Below are positions 1 to 9,351 of a DNA stretch of 64,000 nucleotides, one piece after another. Below the pieces are notes generated by a model, which worked only from the letters and a program-made list of their open reading frames with translations, did not search any database and was not told where the DNA came from. The position numbers and the translations under genes are program-made. Numbering within the stretch: position 1 is the first letter of the stretch; each line of letters starts with the position of its first letter. Origin of the DNA: CAZTHL01 sp964613585 (GTDB lineage: Bacteria; Pseudomonadota; Alphaproteobacteria; DSM-16000; Inquilinaceae); contig CAZTHL010000008.1 of assembly GCA_964613585.1 (NCBI GenBank), positions 10,577 to 74,576 on the forward strand. Direction: 5' to 3'.

Positions 1-536
1 AGACCGTGGCCGTCCAGCAGGAGCTGTCCCAGGTCGCTGGCGCCGGCGCCGAGCTCGGCGAGGAACACCCGCTTTCCTCGCAGGTCGGCGATGCGCTCGA
101 TGCCGGCATCCGACGGCACCAGGATCCGCACAACCTCCGACTTGAAGTAGGCGATCGCCCGAAGATGGCCGTAGCCCGGCTCGTCCTCCAGCGCAGGGCC
201 GTTCATCATGGCGGTCGCCGTGGACCCGTGGACGAGACCCGAATCGGCCGCTCCGTCGGCCACCATCGCGAGGTTCGCCGCCGAGCTGCCGGTCGACTGC
301 ACCAGGGCGATCAGCCCCGGGACGCCGCAATTGCCGCCGCGCTCGCACGGCAAGGCTCCCTGCGGCTTGCTGACTGCGTTGGCCAGCCGGGTGCCGAGAT
401 CGAACATCGGTCCGTCGACCGGGCCCGAAGCAATGAAGAAATAGCGCTGCGCGTCCTGCGCCGGGACCCCGGGCAGAACGAGGAGCGTCAGCAGGCCCGA
501 CAACGTCAGCCGCCGAAGGAGCTGCCTCGAACCCAT
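1..536 (-). CDS. TAXI family TRAP transporter solute-binding protein (partial, 3' end outside window)
   Basis: Only the first ~178 residues are present; the gene runs off the left edge. TAXI proteins are periplasmic receptors that deliver small organic acids to DctQM-fused TRAP permeases. The start ATG (534-536) opens a signal peptide: basic MGSRQLLRRL, a leucine-rich core, and a likely cleavage after PAQ near residue 27. The mature part begins YFFIASGPVDGPMFDLGTRL, then has a Cys pair in PCERGGNCGVPGL and LVQSTGSSAANLAMV, matching the usual N-terminal lobe; the following DSGLVHGSTA segment also fits. Any partner permease lies outside the window. The upstream leader holds a cobalamin-riboswitch-like sequence (763-937), so B12-dependent control is possible. 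The family call is firm; the ligand is unknown. Confidence 0.82.
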   Translation of the reverse strand, partial: MGSRQLLRRLTLSGLLTLLVLPGVPAQDAQRYFFIASGPVDGPMFDLGTRLANAVSKPQGALPCERGGNCGVPGLIALVQSTGSSAANLAMVADGAADSGLVHGSTATAMMNGPALEDEPGYGHLRAIAYFKSEVVRILVPSDAGIERIADLRGKRVFLAELGAGASDLGQLLLDGHG

Positions 537-762
537 GCGCGACCGGTCCCCTCGCCCGAATGTGCATATCGGCGACGCACGGCGCGCGCCCGCCCCTGGT
601 CCGATCCTGCCCGTGCCGCCGGCCGGCCCGTGGCCCGGCGGAAACACCGGAGCGCCTTGCGGCACCCTTTCCCCGCACACGCCGACCGCCGTGACTCAAC
701 CACAGGCACAAATCCGCTGCGCCCGAAGGGCAACGCACCCACAGTATATTGGCGAGAGGTTA

Positions 763-937
763 AGGAAGGCCAGCCCCGCTACTGCACTGCGGGAGATTCG
801 CCGAGGCCTGTGCCTTTCCCGCCGCCGTCAGTGGCAGCCGCATCACGATTGCGGAGACGGGCCATGGCCCGGGCGTCGCCGACGCCGTTCCCGCCTGCGC
901 CGGGTCGCTCCGATGATGTCGGTTCGGCGGCACCGCG
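763..937 (-). promoter_or_regulatory. Cobalamin-riboswitch-like leader element
   Basis: Read on the minus strand this stretch shows, in the right order, pieces of the cobalamin riboswitch core: GGTGCC near the 5' end (about 936-930), a GGGAAC box near 890, CCGCAATCGTGATGCGG (consensus CCGCAACTGTGA-GCGG), GCCACTG exactly, CGGGAAAGGC (consensus CGGGAAGGC), and a terminal GGCTGGCC. The closing AGYCAGGAGACC segment is poorly matched, so it may be degenerate or variant. It lies about 225 nt upstream of the TAXI-TRAP receptor start on the same strand. The motif order is seen directly; the function is inferred. Confidence 0.55.
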
Positions 938-1067
938 TCAGGGCGTTTCCGGCCCAAGAGGCATCGCCGGCCCGCTCCCGCGCCCGGCGACCCAACGACA
1001 GCATGCTCGGGCTGGCCGGGCGAGGGAGCGGGCCGGTGCCGAGTCCGCGTCACGCGGAAACGCTCTA
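938..1067. repeat. Dispersed ~125-bp imperfect palindromic repeat, copy 1
   Basis: The left arm starts TCAGGGCGTTTCCGG and continues CCAAGAGGCATCGCCGG and CCCGCTCCC. The right arm is its imperfect inverse, GGGAGCGGGCCGGTGCCGAG then CGCGGAAACGCTCTA. The centre carries GCCCGGCGACCCAACGACAG and CATGC. The terminal CTA at 1065-1067 is the TAG stop codon of lpdA on the minus strand. Related copies lie near 14.7, 16.15, 21.4, 33.8, 34.57 and 61.35 kb. Confidence 0.85.
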
Positions 1068-2486
1068 GACATGGATCGGCCGGCCGTCGACCGCGAGCGC
1101 AGCCTCCTTCACGGCCTCGTTCAGCGTCGGATGGGCGTGGCAGGTCCGGGCGATGTCCTCGGCCGAGGCGCTGAACTCCATCGCCATGGCGGCCTCGGCG
1201 ATCATGGTGCCGGCCTCCGCCCCCAGGATGTGCACGCCGAGCACCCGGTCCGTCTCCGTGTGCGCCAGCACCTTGACAAATCCGTCCGTGGCGTTCATGG
1301 CGCGCGCCCGGCCATTGGCGGTGAACGGGAACCGACCGACCTTGTAGGGGATGCCGGCGTCGCGCAGCGCCTCCTCCGGCTGGCCGACGGAGGCCACCTC
1401 GGGGAAGGTGTAGACTACGCCGGGGATCGCCGCATAGTTCACGTGGCCGGCCTGCCCGGCGATGCTCTCGGCCACCGCCACGCCCTCCTCCTCGGCCTTG
1501 TGTGCCAGCATGGGGCCCTGGATGACGTCGCCGATCGCCCAGATCCCGTCGACATTGGTCCGCCAATGACGGTCGGTGGCGACCCGGCCGCGATCGTCGA
1601 GGGTGACGCCGACCGAGGCCAGGCCGAGGGACTCCGTATGCGGACGCCGGCCGATCGCCACCAGGACGATGTCGGTCTCGACCGTCTCCGGCTCGCCGCC
1701 CTGTGCCGGCTCGACGGTAAGGGTGATGCTCTCGTTGCCGAGGCGGGCGTCCGTCACCTTGTTGCCGAGCCGGAAGGAAAGGCCCTGGCGCGCCAGCACC
1801 TTCTGCATCTGCCGGCCGAGCTCGGCGTCCATGCCGGGCAGGATGCGGTCGAGATACTCGATGACAGTGACCTGCGAGCCCAGGCGCTGCCAGACCGAGC
1901 CCATCTCGAGCCCGATATAGCCTCCGCCGATCACCGCCAGGCGGGGCGGCACCTCGGTCAGCTCGAGCGCACCGGTCGAGGAGACGATGCGCTGCTCGTC
2001 GATGGTGATGCCCGGCAGGGGCATGATGTCCGAGCCGGTGGCGATGACGATGTGCCGCGTCTGGTAGGTCGCGGCGTTGCCGTTGCCGTCGTGCACGTCG
2101 ACCCGGCCCGGCGCGGTGATGGTGCCGGTGCCCTTCAGCCAGTCGACATGGTTCTTGCGGAACAGGTACTCGATGCCGGCGACATTGGCCTGCACCACCT
2201 TGTCCTTGTGCGCCATCAGGGCCGGCAGGTCGAGCGACGCCTCGCCCACCCGGATACCGTAGTCGCCCAGATGATGGCGGGCCTCCTCGAACTTCTCGGA
2301 GCTTTGCAGCAGCGCCTTCGAGGGGATGCAGCCGACATTGAGGCAGGTGCCGCCGAGGGTGGCGCGCTTCTCGACGCAGGCCGTCCGCAGGCCGAGCTGG
2401 GCGGCCCGGATGGCGCAGACATAGCCGCCGGGCCCCGAGCCGATGACGATCACGTCGTAGCCGTTTCCGGAGGAAGAAGCGCTCAT
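1065..2486 (-). CDS. lpdA: Dihydrolipoyl dehydrogenase (E3)
   Basis: Flavoenzyme of 473 residues that reoxidises dihydrolipoamide in 2-oxoacid dehydrogenase or glycine-cleavage complexes, passing electrons to NAD+. The FAD Rossmann motif VIGSGPGG is at residues ~14-21, the redox-active disulfide at Cys48/Cys53 (GGTCLNVGCIPSK), the NAD motif VIGGGYIGLEMGSVW is mid-protein, AIGDVIQGPMLAHKAEEEG is the second FAD contact, and the C-terminal His-Glu pair is in CHAHPTLNEAV. Length is normal. The start ATG at 2484-2486 (MSASSSGNGYDV) is chosen over an upstream low-complexity extension. No acyltransferase neighbour is visible. The stop TAG is formed by the edge of the 938-1067 repeat. Confidence 0.96.
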   Translation of the reverse strand: MSASSSGNGYDVIVIGSGPGGYVCAIRAAQLGLRTACVEKRATLGGTCLNVGCIPSKALLQSSEKFEEARHHLGDYGIRVGEASLDLPALMAHKDKVVQANVAGIEYLFRKNHVDWLKGTGTITAPGRVDVHDGNGNAATYQTRHIVIATGSDIMPLPGITIDEQRIVSSTGALELTEVPPRLAVIGGGYIGLEMGSVWQRLGSQVTVIEYLDRILPGMDAELGRQMQKVLARQGLSFRLGNKVTDARLGNESITLTVEPAQGGEPETVETDIVLVAIGRRPHTESLGLASVGVTLDDRGRVATDRHWRTNVDGIWAIGDVIQGPMLAHKAEEEGVAVAESIAGQAGHVNYAAIPGVVYTFPEVASVGQPEEALRDAGIPYKVGRFPFTANGRARAMNATDGFVKVLAHTETDRVLGVHILGAEAGTMIAEAAMAMEFSASAEDIARTCHAHPTLNEAVKEAALAVDGRPIHV

Positions 2487-2823
2487 TGTTCTTGATCTCC
2501 GTGCTCGCCGGGCGCGGCGGCCGTCGCCGCCGGACCCTAGCCGCAAACGCGCGGACGCGACAAGGGCGGGCTCCGCCGGCGGCGCTCTCAATGATGGGTC
2601 TGGCCGCCCGATTCGGTGGGCGCAGGCGCGCCCTGACGCGGCCCGCCGGCGCGGTGGCCGGGAGCGCGCAGCCGGGCCGGAGCGCCGGCCGTACCCGGCA
2701 TGCGCCGGGGCGCCGCGGTGCCCGGATCCGCTCCACGCCGGCCGGTCGACACCGGCTTGCCGGTCGGGCGCCGGCCCTCGGGGAGCGCCCCGGCACCGGC
2801 CACCCGCGGCGGCCCGGCCCGGC
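2487..2823. other. Intergenic stretch without a supportable gene
   Basis: These 337 bases between lpdA and hypE are extremely GC-rich, with many short GCCGG/CCGGC inverted repeats but no frame showing family motifs or a ribosome-binding site. It presumably contains the lpdA promoter (minus strand) and the 3' end of the hypFDE transcript. No T-run terminator was seen. Confidence 0.6.
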
Positions 2824-3852
2824 TCAGCAGATGCGCGGCAGCTGCTCGCCGGCCAGCCAGTCGACGAGGCGGGTGCCGCCGAAGCCGGTCCGAAGCTGGA
2901 CCAGCCGGCGCTCGTCCGCGACGACCTCGCCGATCAGCGCGGCGTCCCGGCCCAGAGGGTGCGCGCGCATGGCCTCGAGCAGCCGCGGCGCCCGCTCGGC
3001 CGCGCAGACCGCCACCAGCTTGCCCTCGTTGGCGACGTGCAGCGGATCGAGACCGAGCAGTTCGCAGGCCGCCTCGACGGCCGGGCGCACCGGGATCGCG
3101 GCCTCGTCGAGCAGCATGCCGACGCCCGATTGCTGCGCCAGCTCGTTGAGCGTGGCCGCGAGGCCACCGCGGGTCGGATCGCGCAGGCAGTGCACGTCCG
3201 GCACCGCCTCGACCATGGCGGCGACGAGGCCATGGAGCGCCACGCTGTCGGAGACGATCTCGGTCTCGAAGCTCAGGCTCTCCCGGCGGGACAGCACCGC
3301 GACGCCGTGGTCGCCGACCGGCCCGTTGATGAGGACGGCGTCGCCCGGCCGGGCGCGGTCGCCGGAGGGTGCCACGCCGGGCGGCACCCGGCCGATGCCC
3401 GTGGTCGTGATGAACACGCCGTCGGCCTTGCCGCGCTCGACCACCTTGGTGTCGCCGGTGACGACGGCCACACCGGCCGCCGCAGCCGCCCCCGCCATGG
3501 ATCGGGCGATCGCCGCCAGCTCGGCCAGCGGCAGCCCCTCCTCCAGGATGAACCCGGCTGAGAGGTAGAGCGGCCGGGCCCCGGCCATGGCCACGTCGTT
3601 GATCGTGCCGTGCACGGCGAGCGAGCCGATGTCGCCGCCCGGGAAGAAGCGCGGCGCGATTACGTAGCTGTCCGTGCTCATGGCCAGGCGGCCGGCGGGC
3701 ACCTCGAAGGCCGCCTGATCGTTGCGCGCATCGAGCAGCGGATTGTCGAAGGCCTTCAGGAACAGCTCGTCGACCAGCCGGCTCATGGCCCGGCCGCCGC
3801 CACCGTGGGTCAGTTCCACGCGCCCGTGGGCGAGGTCGAGCCCGGCCGCCAC
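2824..3852 (-). CDS. hypE: Hydrogenase maturation protein HypE
   Basis: HypE (342 residues, normal length) dehydrates the S-carbamoyl group on its C-terminal cysteine to a thiocyanate, the cyanide source for the NiFe(CN)2CO centre. The signature C-terminus PRIC ends the protein, and the AIRS/PurM-type ATP-binding fold shows in VTGDTKVVERG, GPVGDHGVAVLS and LRDPTRGGLAATLNEL. The GTG start at 3852 (VAAGLDLAHGRVELTHGGGG) places the conserved HGGGGRAM segment at the expected N-terminal position and leaves 14 bp after hypD. It is the last gene of hypF-hypD-hypE and works with HypF, encoded two genes upstream. Confidence 0.95.
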   Translation of the reverse strand: MAAGLDLAHGRVELTHGGGGRAMSRLVDELFLKAFDNPLLDARNDQAAFEVPAGRLAMSTDSYVIAPRFFPGGDIGSLAVHGTINDVAMAGARPLYLSAGFILEEGLPLAELAAIARSMAGAAAAAGVAVVTGDTKVVERGKADGVFITTTGIGRVPPGVAPSGDRARPGDAVLINGPVGDHGVAVLSRRESLSFETEIVSDSVALHGLVAAMVEAVPDVHCLRDPTRGGLAATLNELAQQSGVGMLLDEAAIPVRPAVEAACELLGLDPLHVANEGKLVAVCAAERAPRLLEAMRAHPLGRDAALIGEVVADERRLVQLRTGFGGTRLVDWLAGEQLPRIC

Positions 3853-3866
3853 GGCTCGGCCCGCCC

Positions 3867-5000
3867 CTACTCGGCGGCCTCGCCCGGACGGGCGCGGCCG
3901 TACTGGTAATGGGCGGCGCAGGCGCCCTCCGGGGACACCATGCAGGCGCCGACGGGATGGTCCGGCGTGCAGCCGGTGGCGAAGATGCGGCACTCGGCCG
4001 GCCGCTTGACGCCGCGCAGCACCTCGCCGCAGGCGCAGGCCGGGTGATCCGGCACCCGGCGGTATCGGCTGTCGAAGCGCCGCTCGGCGTCATAGCCGCC
4101 GTAGGCCGGGCGGATCGCCAGCGCGCTGTCCGGGATCGTGCCGAGGCCGCGCCAGTCGAACCGCGCGCTCCGCTCGAACACCCGCTCGACCAGCCGCTGC
4201 GCCTTGACGTTGCCGTCCCGGTCGACCGCGCGGATGTACTGGTTCTCCACCTCGGCCCGCTGGCCGTTGAGCTGGCGCACCAGCATCAGCGTGGCTTGCA
4301 GAATGTCGAGAGGCTCGAACCCGGCCACGACGATCGGCGTGCGATGATCGCGGGCGAGGCGCTCGTAGAGCGCAGTGCCGGTGATCGTGCTGACGTGGCC
4401 GGGCCCGATGATGCCGTCCACCCGGATCGGCTCGCCGTCCCCGGGCGAGCCCGCCAGGATAGCGGCCACCGCGGGCGGGGTCAGCACATGGTTGGCGAGC
4501 ACGCTGAAGTTGGCGAGGCCGAGCGCGTCGGCCTGCAGGATGGCCGCCGCGGTGGTCGGCGCGGTGGTCTCGAAGCCGATGGCGAGGAGCACCACCTCGC
4601 GGTCGGGCCGCGCCCGCGCCACGGCCAGGGCGTCGGCGCTGCCATACACGGTGCGGATGTCGGCGCCGGCCGCCTTGGCCTTGAGCAGGCTGAGCCGGCG
4701 CGACGCCGGCACCCGCATCATGTCGCCGTAGGCGCACAGGATCACCCCACGCGCCAGCGCCAGCTCGATGGCCTGGTCGAGCCGGCCCACCGGCAGGACG
4801 CATACGGGGCAGCCGGGGCCATGGGTGTACTCGACCTGGCGCGGCACCAGCTCGCTCAGCCCGTAGCGGCAGATGCCGTGGGTATGCCCGCCGCAGAACT
4901 CCATGATCCGGTAGTCGCGGCTCGGGTCGGCCTCGGCGGCGATCGCCCGCGCCACCCGCCGGGCCGCAGCGGCGTCACGGAACTCGCTGACATACTTCAC
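3867..5000 (-). CDS. hypD: Hydrogenase maturation protein HypD
   Basis: HypD (377 residues) is the iron-sulfur scaffold on which, with HypC, the Fe(CN)2CO unit is assembled. Family motifs are clear: EFCGGHTHGICRYG near residue 30, THGPGCPVCVLP near 60-70, GFETTAPTTA mid-protein, and the C-terminal [4Fe-4S] ligands in CACGEVLRG, AECRIFATGCTPDHPVGACM and SPEGACAAHY. The start is the GTG at 5000, overlapping the hypF stop in ATGCCGTGA, which implies translational coupling; the upstream in-frame stretch lies inside hypF. Confidence 0.96.
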   Translation of the reverse strand: MKYVSEFRDAAAARRVARAIAAEADPSRDYRIMEFCGGHTHGICRYGLSELVPRQVEYTHGPGCPVCVLPVGRLDQAIELALARGVILCAYGDMMRVPASRRLSLLKAKAAGADIRTVYGSADALAVARARPDREVVLLAIGFETTAPTTAAAILQADALGLANFSVLANHVLTPPAVAAILAGSPGDGEPIRVDGIIGPGHVSTITGTALYERLARDHRTPIVVAGFEPLDILQATLMLVRQLNGQRAEVENQYIRAVDRDGNVKAQRLVERVFERSARFDWRGLGTIPDSALAIRPAYGGYDAERRFDSRYRRVPDHPACACGEVLRGVKRPAECRIFATGCTPDHPVGACMVSPEGACAAHYQYGRARPGEAAE

Positions 5001-7306
5001 GGCATGGCCTCCGCTGCGGAGAGCAGGATGGGCGAGCAGGCGGCAACCCAGGCCTGGCCCAGGCTCAGCCCGCCGTCGTTGGGCGGCGCCTGGCAGGCGG
5101 TCAGGGCACGGATCCCGGCGGCGGCGAAGCCATCGGCCAGCAGCTCCGCCAGCACGCGATTGCCGAGGCAGCCCCCGGACAGCAGCACGACCGGCGGGTC
5201 CGCGGGCTGCCGGGCCGCGAGCGTCCAGTCGACCAGCGCGGCGGCAAGCGTGCCGTGAAACAGATCCGCGCCATCGGCCGGGTCCCGGTCGACGAGCGCC
5301 CCGAGCAGCGGCAGCAGGTCGAGCCGATGGCCGTCGAGCCGGCGCCAGCCGCCCTCGAGCCGCCGCGGCGCGCGGACCAGGGATTCCAGCACCATCGGCG
5401 CCTCGCCCTCGTATCCGGCGACCGGGCGGACCCCGAGGATGCCGCAGGCGGCGTCGAACAGCCGGCCGCAGGAGCTGGTCGGCGGCGCGTTGACGCCGCG
5501 GCGCAGCAGCTCCGCCACGCCCTCGGCCGGGCCGAAGCGGCCGAGGCGCGGCCCGATCTCCTCGGCGCGCCCGAGCGCGTGCAGGGCCGCCGCCGCCATG
5601 CGCCAGGGCTGCCGGGCCGCCGCGTCGCCGCCCGGCTGCGCCAGCGGCGCCAGATGACCGACCCGCTCGAACACCGCGCCGTCGACACGCAGCAGCTCGC
5701 CGCCCCAAAGCCCGCCGTCGGCGCCGAGGCCGAAGCCGTCGAGCGCCAGGCCCAGCACCGGCTCGTCCAGGCCGTGCTCGGCGGCGATGGCGGCGACATG
5801 GGCGTGGTGATGCTGGACCGCCACCGTGGGCAGCCCGCTCGCCTCGGCAAGGCGCGTCGTCGCCAGATCGGGATGCCGGTCGTGCGCCACGGCGACCGGG
5901 GCGACCTCGAGAATCGAGCGCAGACGCGCCACGGTCTCCTCAAGGAAGCCGAGGGTCGCGGCGTTGTCCATGTCGCCGACATGCGGGGACAGGAAGGCCT
6001 CGTCGCCGCGGGTCAGGCATACGGTCACCTTGAGGTGCCCGCCCACGGCCAGCACGGGCGGGACGGCGCGCGGCAGGCGGATCGCCCGGGGCACGTGGCC
6101 CCGGGCCCGGCGCAGCGGCACCATGGTGGACCCGATCCGGCGCACCACGCTGTCATCGGTGCGCGCCAGGATCGGCCGGTCGTGATCGGCCACCGCGTCG
6201 GCGATGCCGCCGAGCCGGCGCTCCGCCTCGGCGCCGTCGACGACCAGGGGCTCGCCGCCTGGATTGGCGCTGGTCATGACCAGGATCAGATCCTGCGGCC
6301 GCTCCAGCCAGGCAGTGCCGTTTGGCCGTCCGGCCGCCTCGTGGAACAGCAGGTAGTGAAGCGGCGTGTACGGCAGCATGACCCCCAGCCAGGCGAGGTC
6401 GGGCGCGACCTCCCCGGAGACGCGCCCCGACGGGCATTCCGGCCGCCGCCGCAGCAGGACCACCGGCCGGGCCGGGCCGGCCAGCGCGTCCTCCTCCAGC
6501 GGATCGATCTCGGCCAGCCGACCCGCGCTTTCCCGATTGGCCACCATGACGGCGAACGGCTTGCCGTCACGCTGCTTGCGCCGGCGGAGCCGTGCCACGG
6601 CGGCCGCGTTGCCGGCGTCGCAGGCGAGGTGGAAGCCGCCCAGCCCCTTGATCGCGACGATCTCGCCGCGCCCAAGACGGCTCACGATCTCGGCCACCGG
6701 CATGGACAGGACCGGACCGCAGGCCGGGCAGGCGGTGGGCTGGGCGTGGAAGCGCCGGTCCGCCGGGTCGGCGTATTCCAACGCGCAGGCGGCGCACATC
6801 GGAAAGCCGGCCATGGCGGTCGACGGCCGGTCGTAGGGCAGGGACCGGGTGATTGTCCAGCGCGGCCCGCAATGGGTGCAGTTGAGGAAAGGGTAGCGAT
6901 AGCGCCGGTCCGCCGGGTCGAGCAGCTCGGCCAGACAGTCCAGGCAGACGGCGGCATCGGGGGTGACCGCGGCGGTCACGACGGCACCGGCCGCGCTGTC
7001 GGCGATGACGAAGCCGGCGCCCGGCGGCTCCCCGGCCGGCACCGTCTCGGCCTGGATCCGGTCGATCCGCGCGAGCGGCGGCGCCTCCACGGGCAGATCG
7101 TCGAGAAAGGCGGCGCAGGACGCGCCTTCGATCTCCAACAGGACGCCGTCGGCGTCGTTGCGGACCCAACCGCCGAGGCCGTGGCGCCGCGCGAGGCCGT
7201 AGACATAGGGCCGAAAGCCGACGCCCTGGACCAGCCCGCGCACGCGCACGCGAAGACGCGGGGCCCCGAGGGCCCTGCCGGCTGCCGGCTCCATTGCCTC
7301 CGCCAT
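4997..7306 (-). CDS. hypF: Carbamoyltransferase HypF
   Basis: HypF (about 769 residues) makes carbamoyl adenylate from carbamoyl phosphate and ATP and transfers the carbamoyl group to HypE. The domain order is canonical: acylphosphatase (VRGLVQGVGFRPYVYGLA, residues ~20-40), two zinc-finger units (CLDCLAELL...CTHCGPR and CAACALEY...CPACGP), a YrdC-like domain (IVAIKGLGGFHLACDA), and a C-terminal Kae1-like domain with HHHAHVAA and LALDGFGLGADGGLWGGEL. The start MAEAMEPAAG is favoured; an in-frame ATG at 7291 is the alternative. First gene of the leftward hyp operon, divergent from the hydrogenase structural genes. Confidence 0.96.
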   Translation of the reverse strand: MAEAMEPAAGRALGAPRLRVRVRGLVQGVGFRPYVYGLARRHGLGGWVRNDADGVLLEIEGASCAAFLDDLPVEAPPLARIDRIQAETVPAGEPPGAGFVIADSAAGAVVTAAVTPDAAVCLDCLAELLDPADRRYRYPFLNCTHCGPRWTITRSLPYDRPSTAMAGFPMCAACALEYADPADRRFHAQPTACPACGPVLSMPVAEIVSRLGRGEIVAIKGLGGFHLACDAGNAAAVARLRRRKQRDGKPFAVMVANRESAGRLAEIDPLEEDALAGPARPVVLLRRRPECPSGRVSGEVAPDLAWLGVMLPYTPLHYLLFHEAAGRPNGTAWLERPQDLILVMTSANPGGEPLVVDGAEAERRLGGIADAVADHDRPILARTDDSVVRRIGSTMVPLRRARGHVPRAIRLPRAVPPVLAVGGHLKVTVCLTRGDEAFLSPHVGDMDNAATLGFLEETVARLRSILEVAPVAVAHDRHPDLATTRLAEASGLPTVAVQHHHAHVAAIAAEHGLDEPVLGLALDGFGLGADGGLWGGELLRVDGAVFERVGHLAPLAQPGGDAAARQPWRMAAAALHALGRAEEIGPRLGRFGPAEGVAELLRRGVNAPPTSSCGRLFDAACGILGVRPVAGYEGEAPMVLESLVRAPRRLEGGWRRLDGHRLDLLPLLGALVDRDPADGADLFHGTLAAALVDWTLAARQPADPPVVLLSGGCLGNRVLAELLADGFAAAGIRALTACQAPPNDGGLSLGQAWVAACSPILLSAAEAMP

Positions 7307-7463
7307 GCTCCGCCGCGATCCTTCCTGGACGAGTGCCGCCCTGTTCCGGCGCAGCCGCCGACGAGCACCCACCCTAAACTCAGGTTAGTCTTTGCTCGCC
7401 CCGCACCGCAAAAGCAGCGCTGTGACTGTCTTGTGCCGATGGTCGCCAAATTAAAAGAAAAGG

Positions 7464-7508
7464 ACGTTGATGTGTATCAACGTGGCACGGCAACTCATGG
7501 GCTTTTAT
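7464..7508 (+). promoter_or_regulatory. FNR/Anr/FixK-type operator and class II promoter of the hydrogenase operon
   Basis: Positions 7464-7483 read ACGTTGATGTGTATCAACGT, a perfect 20-bp palindrome containing the exact FNR-family consensus TTGAT-N4-ATCAA (7467-7480). A -10-like hexamer TTTTAT lies at 7503-7508. If transcription starts about 7 nt after it (~7515), the operator centre is at -41.5, the standard class II activator position, for the rightward operon. The reverse orientation has no -10 at the equivalent place. The surrounding region is unusually AT-rich for this genome. The site is seen; the regulator and start point are inferred. Confidence 0.75.
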
Positions 7509-7686
7509 GGATCATTATGTCGGAAACAAGCAGACGTCGGGGCACAAGACTTGAGCCGCCGGGGGCGGTGGCATCCGGGGATGCCGAGCATCCCGGCGCC
7601 GCGCCCCGGCCCGGCCACCGCCACCGTGCCCTGCCGCCCCGATGGCGGGCCCGACGGCGCCCGCCGAAGTGACGGAGCAGGCCCCG

Positions 7687-8828
<1,142 letters not shown>

Positions 8829-8829
<1 letters not shown>

Positions 8830-9338
8830 TGGTGCAGGTGGAGAGCCTCGACCGGCTGATGAAGGAGCATCCCTTCTTTGCCGACTTCCAAGGCGAGGAC
8901 ATGGCCCTGCTGGCGGGCTGCGCGCAGAACGAGCGCTTTGCCGCCGGCGAGTTCATCTTTCAGGCCGGCGATCCGGCCGACAAGTTCTACATCGTCCGCT
9001 TCGGCACCGTGGCGCTGGAGCTGCAGATCCCGGGGCGGGACCGGCTCGTCCTGCAGACCGTAGAGGAGGACGATATCCTCGGCTGGTCCTGGATCGTGCC
9101 ACCCTACCGCTCGATGTTCGACGCGCGCGCCGTCACCCTGGTGCGGGCGGTCAGCCTGGACGGCGCCTGCCTGCGCGGCAAGCTCGAGGAGAACCACGAA
9201 CTCGGCTTCCAGCTGATGAAGAAGATGCTGTCGGTGCTGGACAGCCGCCTGTCGTCCGCCCGCCTGCAGCTCGTCGACATGTACGCGCCGCTGTCGCAGG
9301 CGGGGCGCGCCTTTACGCCCTCCGATCCGGCCATTTGA
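8829..9338 (+). CDS. Stand-alone cyclic-nucleotide-binding-domain protein within the hydrogenase operon
   Basis: A 169-residue protein made almost entirely of one Crp/Fnr-type cNMP-binding fold: LLAGCAQNERFAAGEFIFQA, then GDPADKFYIVRFGTVALEL and VEEDDILGWSWIVPPYR. After the beta roll there is only a helix (LGFQLMKKMLSVLDSRLSSA, residues ~120-140); no helix-turn-helix follows, so it should not bind DNA by itself. The phosphate-binding arginine of true cAMP receptors is not evident. It is translationally coupled to hydB (1-nt overlap) and sits between beta and gamma subunit genes, suggesting a structural or redox/ligand-sensing accessory role. Function unknown. Confidence 0.85.
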
Positions 9339-9351
9339 GAAGTAGATCCTC

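Noticed and set aside
6..2495. An 829-residue rightward open frame opposite lpdA and the TAXI gene
   Set aside because: It is antisense to two genes with clear family motifs and has an arginine/histidine-rich composition typical of high-GC shadow frames. The same applies to the long frames opposite hypF (5255-7672), the 16197-18950 ATPase and the second ATPase.
3867..5708. A longer HypD of 613 residues
   Set aside because: The first 236 codons lie inside hypF in another frame; the GTG at 5000 overlapping the hypF stop gives a normal-length HypD.
7483..7500. TGGCACG sequence downstream of the FNR box, resembling a sigma-54 -24 element
   Set aside because: The -12 TTGC part is absent at the required spacing (the sequence continues GCAACTCATGG), and no sigma-54 activator is nearby.
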